Positions 57,245-64,000 of a stretch of DNA of 64,000 bases are shown piece by piece. Position numbers and translations under genes: made by a program. Within the stretch, counting starts at the first letter, position 1. Every line of letters begins with the position of its first letter. The DNA comes from Dyella sedimenti (GTDB taxonomy: Bacteria; Pseudomonadota; Gammaproteobacteria; Xanthomonadales; Rhodanobacteraceae). The stretch covers positions 62,001 to 126,000 of the forward strand of contig NZ_JAKWJO010000007.1 of the NCBI RefSeq assembly GCF_022760995.1, given 5' to 3'. A model generated the notes under the pieces. It did no database searches, was not told where the DNA came from, and saw nothing but the letters and a program-made list of their open reading frames with translations.

Positions 57245-59512
57245 TCAGGCCAGCTTGCGTGCCGCGGCCACCACGTCCGCTTCGCCCGGCAACACCAGCA
57301 GGGCCGCGCTGGCCAGTGGCGTGTAGGTGTCGGCGCCGACCACGCGCTGCAACGGCGTGGCGCCGAGGCCGGCCTCGACGATGGCGGTGATGATGCCTTC
57401 GCCCACGCCTGCGCTGCGGCGGCCTTCGTCCAGCACGATGATGCGTTGGGCCGACTTCGCCTGCGCGGCGATAAAGGCATCGTTGAGCGGCGCCAGCCAG
57501 CGCAGGTCGACTACACGCACCTGCCAGCCCAGCTCGGCCTCGATGGTGCGCGCCGCGCGCAACGCCATCGGCACGCCATTGCCGAAGGTGAACACCACCA
57601 GGTCGTTGGCGTCGTCGTGATATACACGGCCTTCGCCCAGCGGCATGGCCTCGCCCGGCGCGGGATAGGCGAACTGCCACTGGCCGTCGCCGGCTTCGTA
57701 CAAGTCCTTGGTCATGTACAGCGCGATGGGTTCCAGGTAGGCGCAGACGCGGCCGTCCACCTTGGCCAGCGCGGTCAGTGTGCGCAACATGTTGGCCGCA
57801 TCGTCGCCGCGGCTGGGGCAACCCACCACCAGGCCGGGGATATCACGCAGCGCGGCGATCGAGTTGTCGTTGTGGAAATGGCCGCCGAAGCCCTTCTGGT
57901 AGCCCAGGCTGGCCACGCGCATCACGATGGGGTTGCGGTACTGATCGTTGGAGAAGAACTGCAGCGAGGCGGCCTCGCCGCGGATCTGGTCGCAGGCGTT
58001 GTGGAAGTAGGCCAGGTACTGGATCTCGGGGATCGGCAGCATGCCCATGTTGGCGTAGCCCTGGGCCAGGCCGAGGATGATGGTCTCGTCCAGCAGCGTG
58101 TTGAACACGCGGCTGCCCTTGAAGGCCTTGTGCAGGCCCTTGGTGACGGTATACACGCCGCCCTTCTGCGCCACGTCCTCGCCGAACAGCAGCGACTCGG
58201 GATACTTGGCCATGATGTCGTGCAGGGCCTGGCCGATCTGGATGGCCAGATGACGCGGCGGCAGCGCCTCCGGCAGCTTGTCCTCGCCACCGAACGCGGC
58301 GAGGCGGCGATCCTGGTAGTTGGCGCGCTCGGCCTCGGCCTTCACCGCGGCCGGCGTGTAGGGCGCCAGCGGCTTCATCACCTGCGCCAGCGTGGCCAGG
58401 CGCGGGCGGCGGTCCGCTTCCTCGGCGGCCTCGAAGCAGCGCCTGCGCGTGGCCTCGTACAGCGCCAGCAGCGATGCCTTGGTGTACAGGCCCGAGGACA
58501 GCGCGATCTCGGCCGAGCGCAGCAACGGGTCGCTGGCCTCCACCGCGAACAACTCTTCCACGCTGCGCCACTCGATCTCGAAATCGGTGCCGGCATGACC
58601 CATCACCCGCGTGGTCGCCAGGTGCAGGAAGGTGGGCCGGCGCGTCATGCGGCAATGCGCCACCGCCGCCTGCACCTGGGCGTAGCCGCCGGCCAGGTCC
58701 AGGCCATCGGCGAAGAAATAGTCAAGGTCGGCGCGATGGCGGAAGTTGTTGGCCACCCAGCCCGAGGGCGTCTTGACCGAGATACCGATGCCGTTGTCCT
58801 CGCACACGTAGAGCACCGGCGCGGGCAGTTTCTGGTAGGCCGTCCACGCGGCGGCATTGAAGGCGGTCTGCGCGGTGGCGTGGTTGGACGAGGCGTCGCC
58901 GAACGAGCAGATGGCGATGCTGTCGTCGGGGATCGGCAGCGTGTGGCCGATGCGCCGCGCCTGCTCGATGGCGATGGCGGTGCCCAGCGCCTTGGGCAGG
59001 TGCGAGGCGATGGTGGAGGTCTGCGGCAATACCCATAGCGGCTTGCTGCCCCATACCTTGTGACGCCCGCCGGAGGCCGGGTCCTCGCTGCTGGCGGCGA
59101 AGGACAGCGCCGAGTCCATCACCGGGTCCATCCCCGGCAGCTTGCGGAAACGCTCGGCCATGAAGCCGCCGGAGCGGTAGTGCAGGAACGCGGGATCGGT
59201 ATGGCGGGTCAGCCGCGCCACCATCGCATTGCCTTCGTGGCCGCTGGAGCCGATGGTATAGAACACCTTGTTATGCACGCGCAGTACGCGCGCCATCAGG
59301 TCGAGGTGGCGGCTGACCAGTTGCGATTCGAGCAGCTCGCGGAAGCCTTGCGCATCGAGCGCGCTGCCGGGCAGCACCGGCGCATGGTCGCCACCCGGCG
59401 CATGCACCTCGCCCTGCCACAGCTCGACGAACTCGGTGAAGTTGCGGTCGACGATCTCGGCGCGGTTGAAGCCCTTGTGACGCGCGGTGAGTGCATAGGG
59501 AACGGTGGTCAT
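57245..59512 (-). CDS. Fused alpha/beta E1 component of a 2-oxoacid dehydrogenase
   Basis: The 755-residue protein joins the E1 alpha and beta subunits in one chain. The alpha half (to about 400) has the thiamine diphosphate motif GDASSNHATAQTAFNAAAW, and the beta half starts near LFGEDVAQKGGVYTVTKGL with RNPIVMRVASLGYQKGFGGHFHND and the C-terminal VVDLRWLAPL. It resembles branched-chain (2-oxoisovalerate) E1 enzymes. No E2 or E3 gene is nearby, so partner subunits must be elsewhere. ATG at 59512. Confidence 0.88.
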   Translation of the reverse strand: MTTVPYALTARHKGFNRAEIVDRNFTEFVELWQGEVHAPGGDHAPVLPGSALDAQGFRELLESQLVSRHLDLMARVLRVHNKVFYTIGSSGHEGNAMVARLTRHTDPAFLHYRSGGFMAERFRKLPGMDPVMDSALSFAASSEDPASGGRHKVWGSKPLWVLPQTSTIASHLPKALGTAIAIEQARRIGHTLPIPDDSIAICSFGDASSNHATAQTAFNAAAWTAYQKLPAPVLYVCEDNGIGISVKTPSGWVANNFRHRADLDYFFADGLDLAGGYAQVQAAVAHCRMTRRPTFLHLATTRVMGHAGTDFEIEWRSVEELFAVEASDPLLRSAEIALSSGLYTKASLLALYEATRRRCFEAAEEADRRPRLATLAQVMKPLAPYTPAAVKAEAERANYQDRRLAAFGGEDKLPEALPPRHLAIQIGQALHDIMAKYPESLLFGEDVAQKGGVYTVTKGLHKAFKGSRVFNTLLDETIILGLAQGYANMGMLPIPEIQYLAYFHNACDQIRGEAASLQFFSNDQYRNPIVMRVASLGYQKGFGGHFHNDNSIAALRDIPGLVVGCPSRGDDAANMLRTLTALAKVDGRVCAYLEPIALYMTKDLYEAGDGQWQFAYPAPGEAMPLGEGRVYHDDANDLVVFTFGNGVPMALRAARTIEAELGWQVRVVDLRWLAPLNDAFIAAQAKSAQRIIVLDEGRRSAGVGEGIITAIVEAGLGATPLQRVVGADTYTPLASAALLVLPGEADVVAAARKLA

Positions 59513-59560
59513 GGCGTCTCGTCAACGAGTGGCAGCGAGCCAGTGGAATGCTCCCTCTCC

Positions 59561-60043
59561 CTACCGGGAAAGGAAGTTGAGCGTGCGCAGCGATGCGGCC
59601 CTTTGGCGGTCCTTGTCGCGCCCGAAGCTTTCGAGCAGGCGAATCTGGTCATCGACGGAAGGCACCGGCACGGCCAGTCCGTCGAGGCCCGCCAGCATCA
59701 GCCGCCCGGCCCATACCGGTCGCCAGTCGTCGCCGTCATGGAGTTCCAGCCCGCCCATCACCTCGACTGGCAGGCCGGGAAAACGGAAGCGCGCGAAATG
59801 CGAGCGGAAGCGGTCGCCGTCGGCGGGCTCGTGCGCGATCTCGCGGCGATCGGCCCACAACGCCATCAGGCGTTCGGCATCCTCGCGCGATACCAGCACG
59901 TCCACATCGGCGACGCTGGCGTTCGCGCCGGCCAGCAGGACGGCAGCGCTGCCGATCAGGCACCACGGATCGGCGCAGTGCACATGCAGCTCCGGCACGA
60001 TCTCGGCCAGCGTGGCGTACAGCGCGGGCGTGACGTGGCTCAT
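59561..60043 (-). CDS. Nucleotidyltransferase-like protein
   Basis: The 160-residue protein has the pattern GSAAVLL followed by DVDVLVS, the GS-x-DxD arrangement of the nucleotidyltransferase superfamily (as in MNT and aminoglycoside adenylyltransferases), and a C-terminal SVDDQIRLLESFGRDKDRQRAA segment. A substrate is not evident. The start is uncertain: ATG at 60043 or 60064, the latter overlapping the acyl-CoA dehydrogenase stop. It lies between the acyl-CoA dehydrogenase and E1 genes, same strand. Confidence 0.65.
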   Translation of the reverse strand: MSHVTPALYATLAEIVPELHVHCADPWCLIGSAAVLLAGANASVADVDVLVSREDAERLMALWADRREIAHEPADGDRFRSHFARFRFPGLPVEVMGGLELHDGDDWRPVWAGRLMLAGLDGLAVPVPSVDDQIRLLESFGRDKDRQRAASLRTLNFLSR

Positions 60044-60053
60044 GAACTGACCA

Positions 60054-61223
60054 TCAGAACGCATTGATGCCCGTCAACTCGCGCCCCACCACCAGTTGGT
60101 GCACCGTCTCGGTGCCCTCGTAGGTGATGACCGATTCCAGGTTCAGCGCGTGGCGGATGGCCACATGCTCGGTGGTAATGCCGGCACCGCCGAGGATGTC
60201 GCGGCATTCGCGCGCGATGTCGATGGCCATGCGGCAGTTGTTCCACTTGGCCAGCGACACCTGGGTGGGCTGCATGGTGCCGGCGTCTTTCAGGCGGCCG
60301 AGCTGCAGCGACAGGAGCTGCGCGGTGGTGATGCGGCGGGCCATGTCGGCCAGCTTGACCTGGATGGCCTGGTTGGAGGCCAGCGGACGGCCGAACAGCA
60401 CGCGCTCGCCGGTGTAGTCGAGCACTTCCTTCAAGCAGGCCTGCGCGGCGCCGATCGGGCCCCAGGTGATGCCATAGCGGGCCTGGGTGAGGCAGCCGAG
60501 CGGCCCCTTCAGGCCCTTCACGTTGGGCAGGCGGTTGGCCTCCGGCACGCGCACATTGTCCAGGAACAGCGCGGAGGTCACCGACGCGCGCAGGCTCATC
60601 TTCTTGTGCACTTCCTGCGCGGTGAAGCCGGCACTGTCGGTGGGCACGATGAAGCCCTGGATACCGTCCTCGGTCTGCGCCCATACGATGGCGATGTGCG
60701 CGAGGTTGCCGTTGGTGATCCACATCTTGGCGCCGTTGATGACCCAGTCGCCGCCGTCCTTGCGCGCATGGGTCTTCATGTTGGCCGGGTCGGAGCCGCC
60801 ATGCGGCTCGGTCAGGCCGAAGCAGCCGATCACCTCGCCCGCCGCCATCTTCGGCAGGTAGTGCAGCTTCTGCTCTTCCGTGCCGTAGGCGTAGATGGGA
60901 TACATGCACAGCGAGCTTTGCACCGAAGCGAAGCTGCGCAGGCCCGAGTCGCCGCGCTCCAGCTCCTGGCAGATCAGGCCGTAGCTGACGCCGTTCATGC
61001 CGGCGCAGCCGTACGTCTCGGGGATGGTGGCGCCGAGCAGGCCCAGGCTGGCGATCTCCGGCACCAGTTCGCGCGGGAAGCGCGCCTGGTCGAAGCAGTC
61101 CCCGATGATCGGCAGCACCTTCTCGTCGACGAAACGGCCGACCGCGTCCTGCACCATGCGTTCCTCGTCGGACAGCAGCGCGCGGACGTCGTAGAGATCG
61201 AGGGGATTGAGGCGAGCGGACAT
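60054..61223 (-). CDS. Acyl-CoA dehydrogenase, glutaryl-CoA dehydrogenase-like
   Basis: The 389-residue flavoenzyme has CFGLTEPHGGSDP and WITNGNLAHIAIVWAQ in the FAD region and a catalytic Glu in VITYEGTE near residue 369. The end of the sequence (TVHQLVVGRELTGINAF) fits the glutaryl-CoA dehydrogenase group used in lysine and tryptophan degradation, so that is the best guess. ATG at 61223 follows a GGAAG. Confidence 0.85.
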   Translation of the reverse strand: MSARLNPLDLYDVRALLSDEERMVQDAVGRFVDEKVLPIIGDCFDQARFPRELVPEIASLGLLGATIPETYGCAGMNGVSYGLICQELERGDSGLRSFASVQSSLCMYPIYAYGTEEQKLHYLPKMAAGEVIGCFGLTEPHGGSDPANMKTHARKDGGDWVINGAKMWITNGNLAHIAIVWAQTEDGIQGFIVPTDSAGFTAQEVHKKMSLRASVTSALFLDNVRVPEANRLPNVKGLKGPLGCLTQARYGITWGPIGAAQACLKEVLDYTGERVLFGRPLASNQAIQVKLADMARRITTAQLLSLQLGRLKDAGTMQPTQVSLAKWNNCRMAIDIARECRDILGGAGITTEHVAIRHALNLESVITYEGTETVHQLVVGRELTGINAF

Positions 61224-61435
61224 CGTCGGGACTTCCGTGATGGGGCAAACCGGCATTCTAGCGGCCCCTTCCCCGGTGGGTCATGGCGGGGTGCAGCAGG
61301 CCGGGGTAGGCGGCCGGGGCGGGCTGTGGGACCATGTGCGCCTTTCCGACCGCTGGCCTGCCAGCCAGGATCCCGCGTATCGAGGCTCCGAGCGACGGCG
61401 CCGGGACGGCGGCCCCGCTTCCCTCCGGACCACGC

Positions 61436-62311
61436 ATGTTCAAAGGTGTCCTGCTCGGCTTCGCCTGCTACGCGGCCTACGCGATCAGCGATGCCTTCGT
61501 CAAATCCCTGCACGGCACGCTGCCTGCGTACGAGGCAGTGTTCTTCGGCGCGGTGCTGATGCTCAGCGCCCTGCCCTTCATCCGCAAGCCGGGCGACCGC
61601 TACCGGGAGGTGTTCCATGCGCGCAAGCCCAGCCTGTGGTGGATACGCGCGGTCACCGGCGCGATCTGCAACATCTCGGCGGTGATCGCCTTCACCGCGC
61701 TGCCGATGGCCGAGGCGTTCGCGCTGATCTTCCTGCTGCCGATCTTCGTGACCCTGCTGTCCGTCATCTTCCTGAAAGAACACGTGGGCTGGCGGCGCTG
61801 GTCGGCGGTGATCGTGGGCTTCGTCGGCGTGCTGGTGGTGCTGCGTCCCGGTTTCCGCGTGCTGGGCGTGGGCCACTTCGCGGCGATGCTCTGCGGCCTG
61901 TCCGGCGCGGTATCGGTGGTGGCGCTGCGCATGGCCGGCCCGCACGAGAAGCGCATCAGCCTCTACGGCGCCGGCGTGATCGGCCCGCTGCTCAGCGGCG
62001 GGCTGCTGATGCTGCCGGCCTTCGTGTGGCCCGACCTGCACCAATGGCTGCTGCTGGCCGGCTATGGCCTGCTCGCCGGATTCGCCGGCGTACTGCTGAT
62101 GCTGGCTACCCACCACGCGCCGGCCAACCGCGTGGCGCCCACCCAGTACAGCCAGATGCTGTGGGCCATCGGCTTCGGCTACTGGCTGTTCGGCGACCGC
62201 CTGGACTGGCCGATGCTGGCGGGCATCGTGCTGATCCTCGGTTCGGGTCTGTTCACGCTGGTGCGCGAGGAGCGCGTGACCGGCTGGTGGAAGCGGGCCC
62301 GCATGGTGTGA
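61436..62311 (+). CDS. DMT/EamA family permease
   Basis: The 291-residue membrane protein has ten helices in two EamA repeats, with the conserved FLKEHVGWRRWSAVIVGFVGVLVVLRPG between helices. Substrate unknown. The start at 61436 begins the first helix; frames further upstream lack a ribosome site. It is divergent from the acyl-CoA dehydrogenase gene by about 210 bp. Confidence 0.87.
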   Translation: MFKGVLLGFACYAAYAISDAFVKSLHGTLPAYEAVFFGAVLMLSALPFIRKPGDRYREVFHARKPSLWWIRAVTGAICNISAVIAFTALPMAEAFALIFLLPIFVTLLSVIFLKEHVGWRRWSAVIVGFVGVLVVLRPGFRVLGVGHFAAMLCGLSGAVSVVALRMAGPHEKRISLYGAGVIGPLLSGGLLMLPAFVWPDLHQWLLLAGYGLLAGFAGVLLMLATHHAPANRVAPTQYSQMLWAIGFGYWLFGDRLDWPMLAGIVLILGSGLFTLVREERVTGWWKRARMV

Positions 62312-62539
62312 ACCGTCGCATGGCACGCGCGTAATCACCCCTCCATGACGACGCATGTGCCATCAGTTGGTGCCTGCGGACGTCATGCCGGCGGCGATGG
62401 GGTCAACCACAGGGGCCGCGAGTCGTTATAAATGCCTCGGCAGCTTTTTGGCCGCCCGCGCGGCGGGTGCGCTGCCACCGAAGATGGTGCCTTTGCTCGT
62501 CTTTGTGAATGGTGGACTTGAACTCCTGGGAGATGGTGC
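62312..62539. promoter_or_regulatory. Upstream region of the RND efflux operon
   Basis: In this 228-bp non-coding stretch I see TATAAA at 62427-62432 as a possible -10 and a G/C-rich CCGCCCGCGCGGCGGG palindrome at about 62453-62468. No regulator gene is adjacent. Confidence 0.35.
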
Positions 62540-63757
62540 ATGAGTGCGGACGTCGCGAAAACCGGCCAGCAACCTAAGCGACGCGGCCTGTGGATTATCG
62601 CCGTGGTGATCGTCGCGCTGATCGTGCTGATCATGGTCCATCTCCTCTCCGGCCAGAAGACCCGCATGGGCATGCCGCCGCAGGTGGTGAGCACGGCCAC
62701 CGCCAGCCTGGGCGACATGCCGGAGGTGCTGAGCGCGCTGGGTACCGTCACCCCGATCGCCACCGTCAACGTGCTGCCGCAATTGAGCGGCTATCTCACC
62801 GAGGTGGGCTACCAGGAAGGCCAGGACGTGGCGAAGGGCCAGTTCCTGGCCCAGATCGATCCGCGCCAGTACGAGATCAACAAGCAGCAGGCCGAGGCGC
62901 AGCTGGCCAAGGACCAGGCCAACCTGGACCAGGCCCGCGCCGACCTCGCCCGCTACACCCAGCTGCACGAGCAGAACTCGATCGCCGAGCAGACCTACGC
63001 CGACCAGAAGTTCACCGTGCAGCAGGACGAGGCGGCGGTGAAGGCGGACAAGGCCGCCATCGCGCAGGATGAGCTGGACCTGGCCTACTGCCACATCACC
63101 GCGCCGGTGGCGGGCCGCGTGGGCCTGCGCCTGGTCGATCCGGGCAACTACGTCACGCAGTCCAGCTCGCCGGGCATCGTCACCATCACCACCATGAAGC
63201 CGACCACGGTGCAGTTCACCGTGCCGCAGAATTCGCTGGGCAAGGTGCTGCAGCGGGTGAACGGCGGCGCCAAGCTGCCGGTCACCGTGTTCAGCAGCGA
63301 CAACACCCGGCAGCTGGCCACCGGCACGCTGTACGCGCTGAGCAACCAGATGGCCACCAGCACCGGCACGGTGACCCTGCGCGCCACCTTCGCCAATGAC
63401 GATGAGGCGCTGTTCCCCAACGAATTCGTCAACGTGCAGCTGCTGGTCGATACCCTGCACCAGGCGGTGCTGGTGCCCACCCCGGCGGTGCAGACCGGCG
63501 CGCCGGGCGACTACGTGTACCTGGTCAACGCCGACCAGACCGTGTCGGTGCAGAAGGTGACGCCCGGCCCCAGCGACGGCAAGCACACGGTGATCCTGGC
63601 GGGCCTGCACGCCGGCCAGGAGGTGGTCATCGACGGCATGGACCGCCTGAGCGACGGCGCCAAGATCAAGGTCGCCGCGGCCGGCAGCACCGGCGCCGCA
63701 CCCGCGTCGCACGCGGGCGGCAAGCATCGTGCCGCCTCCGCCACCACCTCGTCGTAA
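62540..63757 (+). CDS. RND efflux periplasmic adaptor, MdtA-like
   Basis: The 405-residue adaptor has an N-terminal membrane anchor (about 16-36), a lipoyl/barrel-sandwich domain (VGYQEGQDVAKGQFLAQIDPRQYE), a helical hairpin (about 125-195) and beta-barrel domains. It has the MdtA pattern and would link the RND pump encoded next to an outer-membrane channel. The next gene starts 18 bp later. Confidence 0.93.
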   Translation: MSADVAKTGQQPKRRGLWIIAVVIVALIVLIMVHLLSGQKTRMGMPPQVVSTATASLGDMPEVLSALGTVTPIATVNVLPQLSGYLTEVGYQEGQDVAKGQFLAQIDPRQYEINKQQAEAQLAKDQANLDQARADLARYTQLHEQNSIAEQTYADQKFTVQQDEAAVKADKAAIAQDELDLAYCHITAPVAGRVGLRLVDPGNYVTQSSSPGIVTITTMKPTTVQFTVPQNSLGKVLQRVNGGAKLPVTVFSSDNTRQLATGTLYALSNQMATSTGTVTLRATFANDDEALFPNEFVNVQLLVDTLHQAVLVPTPAVQTGAPGDYVYLVNADQTVSVQKVTPGPSDGKHTVILAGLHAGQEVVIDGMDRLSDGAKIKVAAAGSTGAAPASHAGGKHRAASATTSS

Positions 63758-63775
63758 GCGGCGGGCACGCGTCCG

Positions 63776-64000
63776 ATGAATATTTCCCGCCTGTTCGTAC
63801 TCAGGCCGGTGGCCACCTCGCTGCTGATGATCGCCCTCGTGCTGGTGGGCCTGGTCGCCATGCGCTTCCTGCCGGTGTCATCGCTGCCCAACGTCGATTA
63901 CCCGACGATCCAGGTACAGACCTTCTATCCCGGCGCCAGCCCGACGGTAATGGCCACCACGGTGACCGCGCCGCTGGAAGTGCAACTGGGCGAGATCCCC
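63776..64000 (+). CDS. RND multidrug efflux pump, partial (MdtB-like)
   Basis: Only the first 75 residues are in the window; the gene runs off the right edge. The N-terminus begins [19 protein letters not shown], followed by a transmembrane helix and [19 protein letters not shown], the standard start of AcrB/MdtB-type proteins. It follows the adaptor gene by 18 bp. Confidence 0.92.
   Translation, partial: MNISRLFVLRPVATSLLMIALVLVGLVAMRFLPVSSLPNVDYPTIQVQTFYPGASPTVMATTVTAPLEVQLGEIP

Overview
The window is high-GC DNA from a gammaproteobacterium, most likely of the Xanthomonadales, family Rhodanobacteraceae (Rhodanobacter/Dyella/Frateuria-like). I infer this from gene content and protein style, not from a marker search. 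The pointers are the truA-trpF and trpB-trpA-accD blocks near fimV and asd, a LysR gene divergent from trpBA, the five-step type of histidine degradation (HutF), and many short REP-like repeats at gene ends. Genes are dense, with many ATGA, GTGA and TGATG overlaps. I see no rRNA, tRNA, CRISPR array, prophage or complete insertion sequence.

Layout. 1-9 kb: DUF72 protein, a secreted barnase-type RNase with its barstar and an S4 protein, a MITE-like element, a lipoprotein MsrA behind a possible structured leader RNA, a GGDEF/EAL protein, a TenA/CADD-like diiron protein, a MAPEG protein and urocanate hydratase. 9-18 kb: alkylation repair (Ada-AlkA fusion plus Ogt), a nucleotide pyrophosphatase, an MFS pump, a 7TM diguanylate cyclase, a methyltransferase and a DMT permease. 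18-21 kb: a Cpx-like histidine kinase and response regulator divergent from a Spy/CpxP-like protein, with a textbook CpxR box between them. 21-29 kb: hutF divergent from an overlapping GNAT-nitrilase / ClC / hutI operon, then a MarR regulator and MFS pump behind a large palindrome, and ribosomal protein THX. 29-33 kb: zur, a MerC-type protein and a CDF metal transporter, with a Zur-box-like promoter, then gltX. 33-38 kb: a barrel-like protein, DUF4399, a glycosyltransferase/PAP2 pair, and accD.

37-49 kb is an amino-acid biosynthesis and housekeeping stretch: trpA, trpB, a TrpI-like LysR gene, a JmjC cupin, trpF, truA, fimV, a coiled-coil protein, asd, a 2-hydroxyacid dehydrogenase and aroC. 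49.5-53 kb is a cecR/ybhGFS-like export operon (TetR, HlyD, ATPase, permease). 53-64 kb holds small secreted proteins (DUF3761, RcnB-like), a serine hydrolase, a PAP2 phosphatase, a fused E1 2-oxoacid dehydrogenase, a nucleotidyltransferase-like protein, a GcdH-like acyl-CoA dehydrogenase, a DMT permease and the start of an RND efflux operon that runs off the right edge.

Themes: envelope and metal stress sensing (Cpx, Zur, CecR, RND), alkylation and oxidation repair (Ada-AlkA, Ogt, MsrA), histidine breakdown dispersed over three loci, and tryptophan synthesis. The least explained items are the leader RNA before msrA, a pair of DnaA-box-like repeats near 36.1 and 40.2 kb, REP-like repeats that touch stop codons, and a Zur box in front of what look like metal-handling membrane proteins.
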